Position numbers and translations under genes: made by a program. A model generated the notes under the pieces. It searched no databases, was not told the DNA's origin, and worked only from the letters and a program-made list of their open reading frames with translations. This document shows positions 35,134 to 35,232 of a stretch of 35,232 bases of DNA, piece after piece. Each line of letters opens with the position of its first letter. Within the stretch, counting starts at the first letter, position 1. The DNA is from Luteimonas abyssi (GTDB taxonomy: Bacteria; Pseudomonadota; Gammaproteobacteria; Xanthomonadales; Xanthomonadaceae): the NCBI RefSeq assembly GCF_001482195.1, contig NZ_KQ759763.1, positions 846,016 through 881,247 on the forward strand, written 5' to 3'.

Positions 35134-35215
35134 CCCGAGTCAGGACATCCTGTCCTGACTCGGGCGCGCCCGTCTCGCTTCGCGAGCCGGTCCGGCCCGC
35201 CGCTTGTGCGGCGGG
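35134..35215. repeat. Cluster of three extragenic hairpins at the window edge
   Basis: Three inverted repeats stand in a row. The first has perfect 14-bp arms (35134-35147 and 35151-35164, starting CCCGAGTCAGG) with a 3-base loop. The second is CTCGC-TTC-GCGAG (35174-35186). The third has 8-bp arms CCCGCCGC (35196-35203) and GCGGCGGG (35208-35215). No gene is visible in 35042-35232. This looks like a REP-type repeated extragenic palindrome unit, but only one copy is present in the window. Confidence 0.55.
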
Positions 35216-35232
35216 GGGTCGCCCAGGCCCCC

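Overview
The window is about 35 kb of very GC-rich, densely coded bacterial chromosome. Codon usage, gene content and gene order (pilT-pilU beside yggS-proC, aroK-aroB-WGR-hemE, propeller-type hybrid kinases, YceI/cytochrome b561 pairs, a LacI/NagR-type operator before a chitinase) fit a gammaproteobacterium of the Xanthomonadaceae (Lysobacter/Luteimonas/Xanthomonas-like). This is inference from family knowledge; no database was searched. I saw no tRNA, rRNA, insertion sequence, prophage or CRISPR array.

Layout. (1) 1-2.5 kb: the 3' part of a homoserine dehydrogenase gene cut by the window edge, with an in-frame stop at its very start, converging on an exported alpha/beta hydrolase gene coupled by a GTGA overlap to a macro-domain gene. 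(2) 2.5-6.9 kb: a secreted multidomain GH18 chitinase behind two palindromic operator-like sites, then a convergent iron-sulfur L-serine dehydratase (sdaA), divergent from a small glutaredoxin-like gene. (3) 7.0-9.0 kb: a leftward three-gene operon, YceI - cytochrome b561 - YceI, with overlapping genes. (4) 9.1-16.2 kb: two tandem paralogous hybrid histidine kinases with periplasmic beta-propellers, joined by an ATGA overlap. (5) 16.3-22.5 kb: a complete Exo - ATP-dependent ligase - Lhr-Core helicase - metallophosphoesterase DNA-repair cluster. (6) 22.6-25.8 kb: leftward housekeeping genes aroK-aroB and WGR-hemE. (7) 25.9-28.2 kb: a glycerate-kinase-like P-loop kinase divergent from pdxH, followed by a BtuF-like protein without signal peptide. 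(8) 28.3-31.7 kb: an NAD(P)-binding protein and a DoxX protein, converging on a yggS-proC-DUF4426 operon. (9) 31.7-35.2 kb: the twitching-motility ATPases pilT and pilU, a manganese-type superoxide dismutase with a clear terminator, and a hairpin-rich extragenic element at the edge.

How the parts work together. Most genes are housekeeping: amino-acid, shikimate, haem and vitamin B6 metabolism, pili and oxidative defence. The accessory layer is a DNA end-processing cluster, an extracellular chitin-degradation gene that looks controlled by N-acetylglucosamine signalling, and a membrane-sensor pair with no adjacent output gene.

A recurring regulatory pattern is a TAnnnT -10-like box 6-9 nt before the start codon of several genes (sdaA, the second yceI, WGR, aroK, and the kinase/pdxH divergent pair). 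This suggests leaderless transcripts. The least understood items are the tandem propeller kinases, the stand-alone WGR protein coupled to hemE, the acidic tail on one YceI protein, and the symmetric box shared by the kinase and pdxH.
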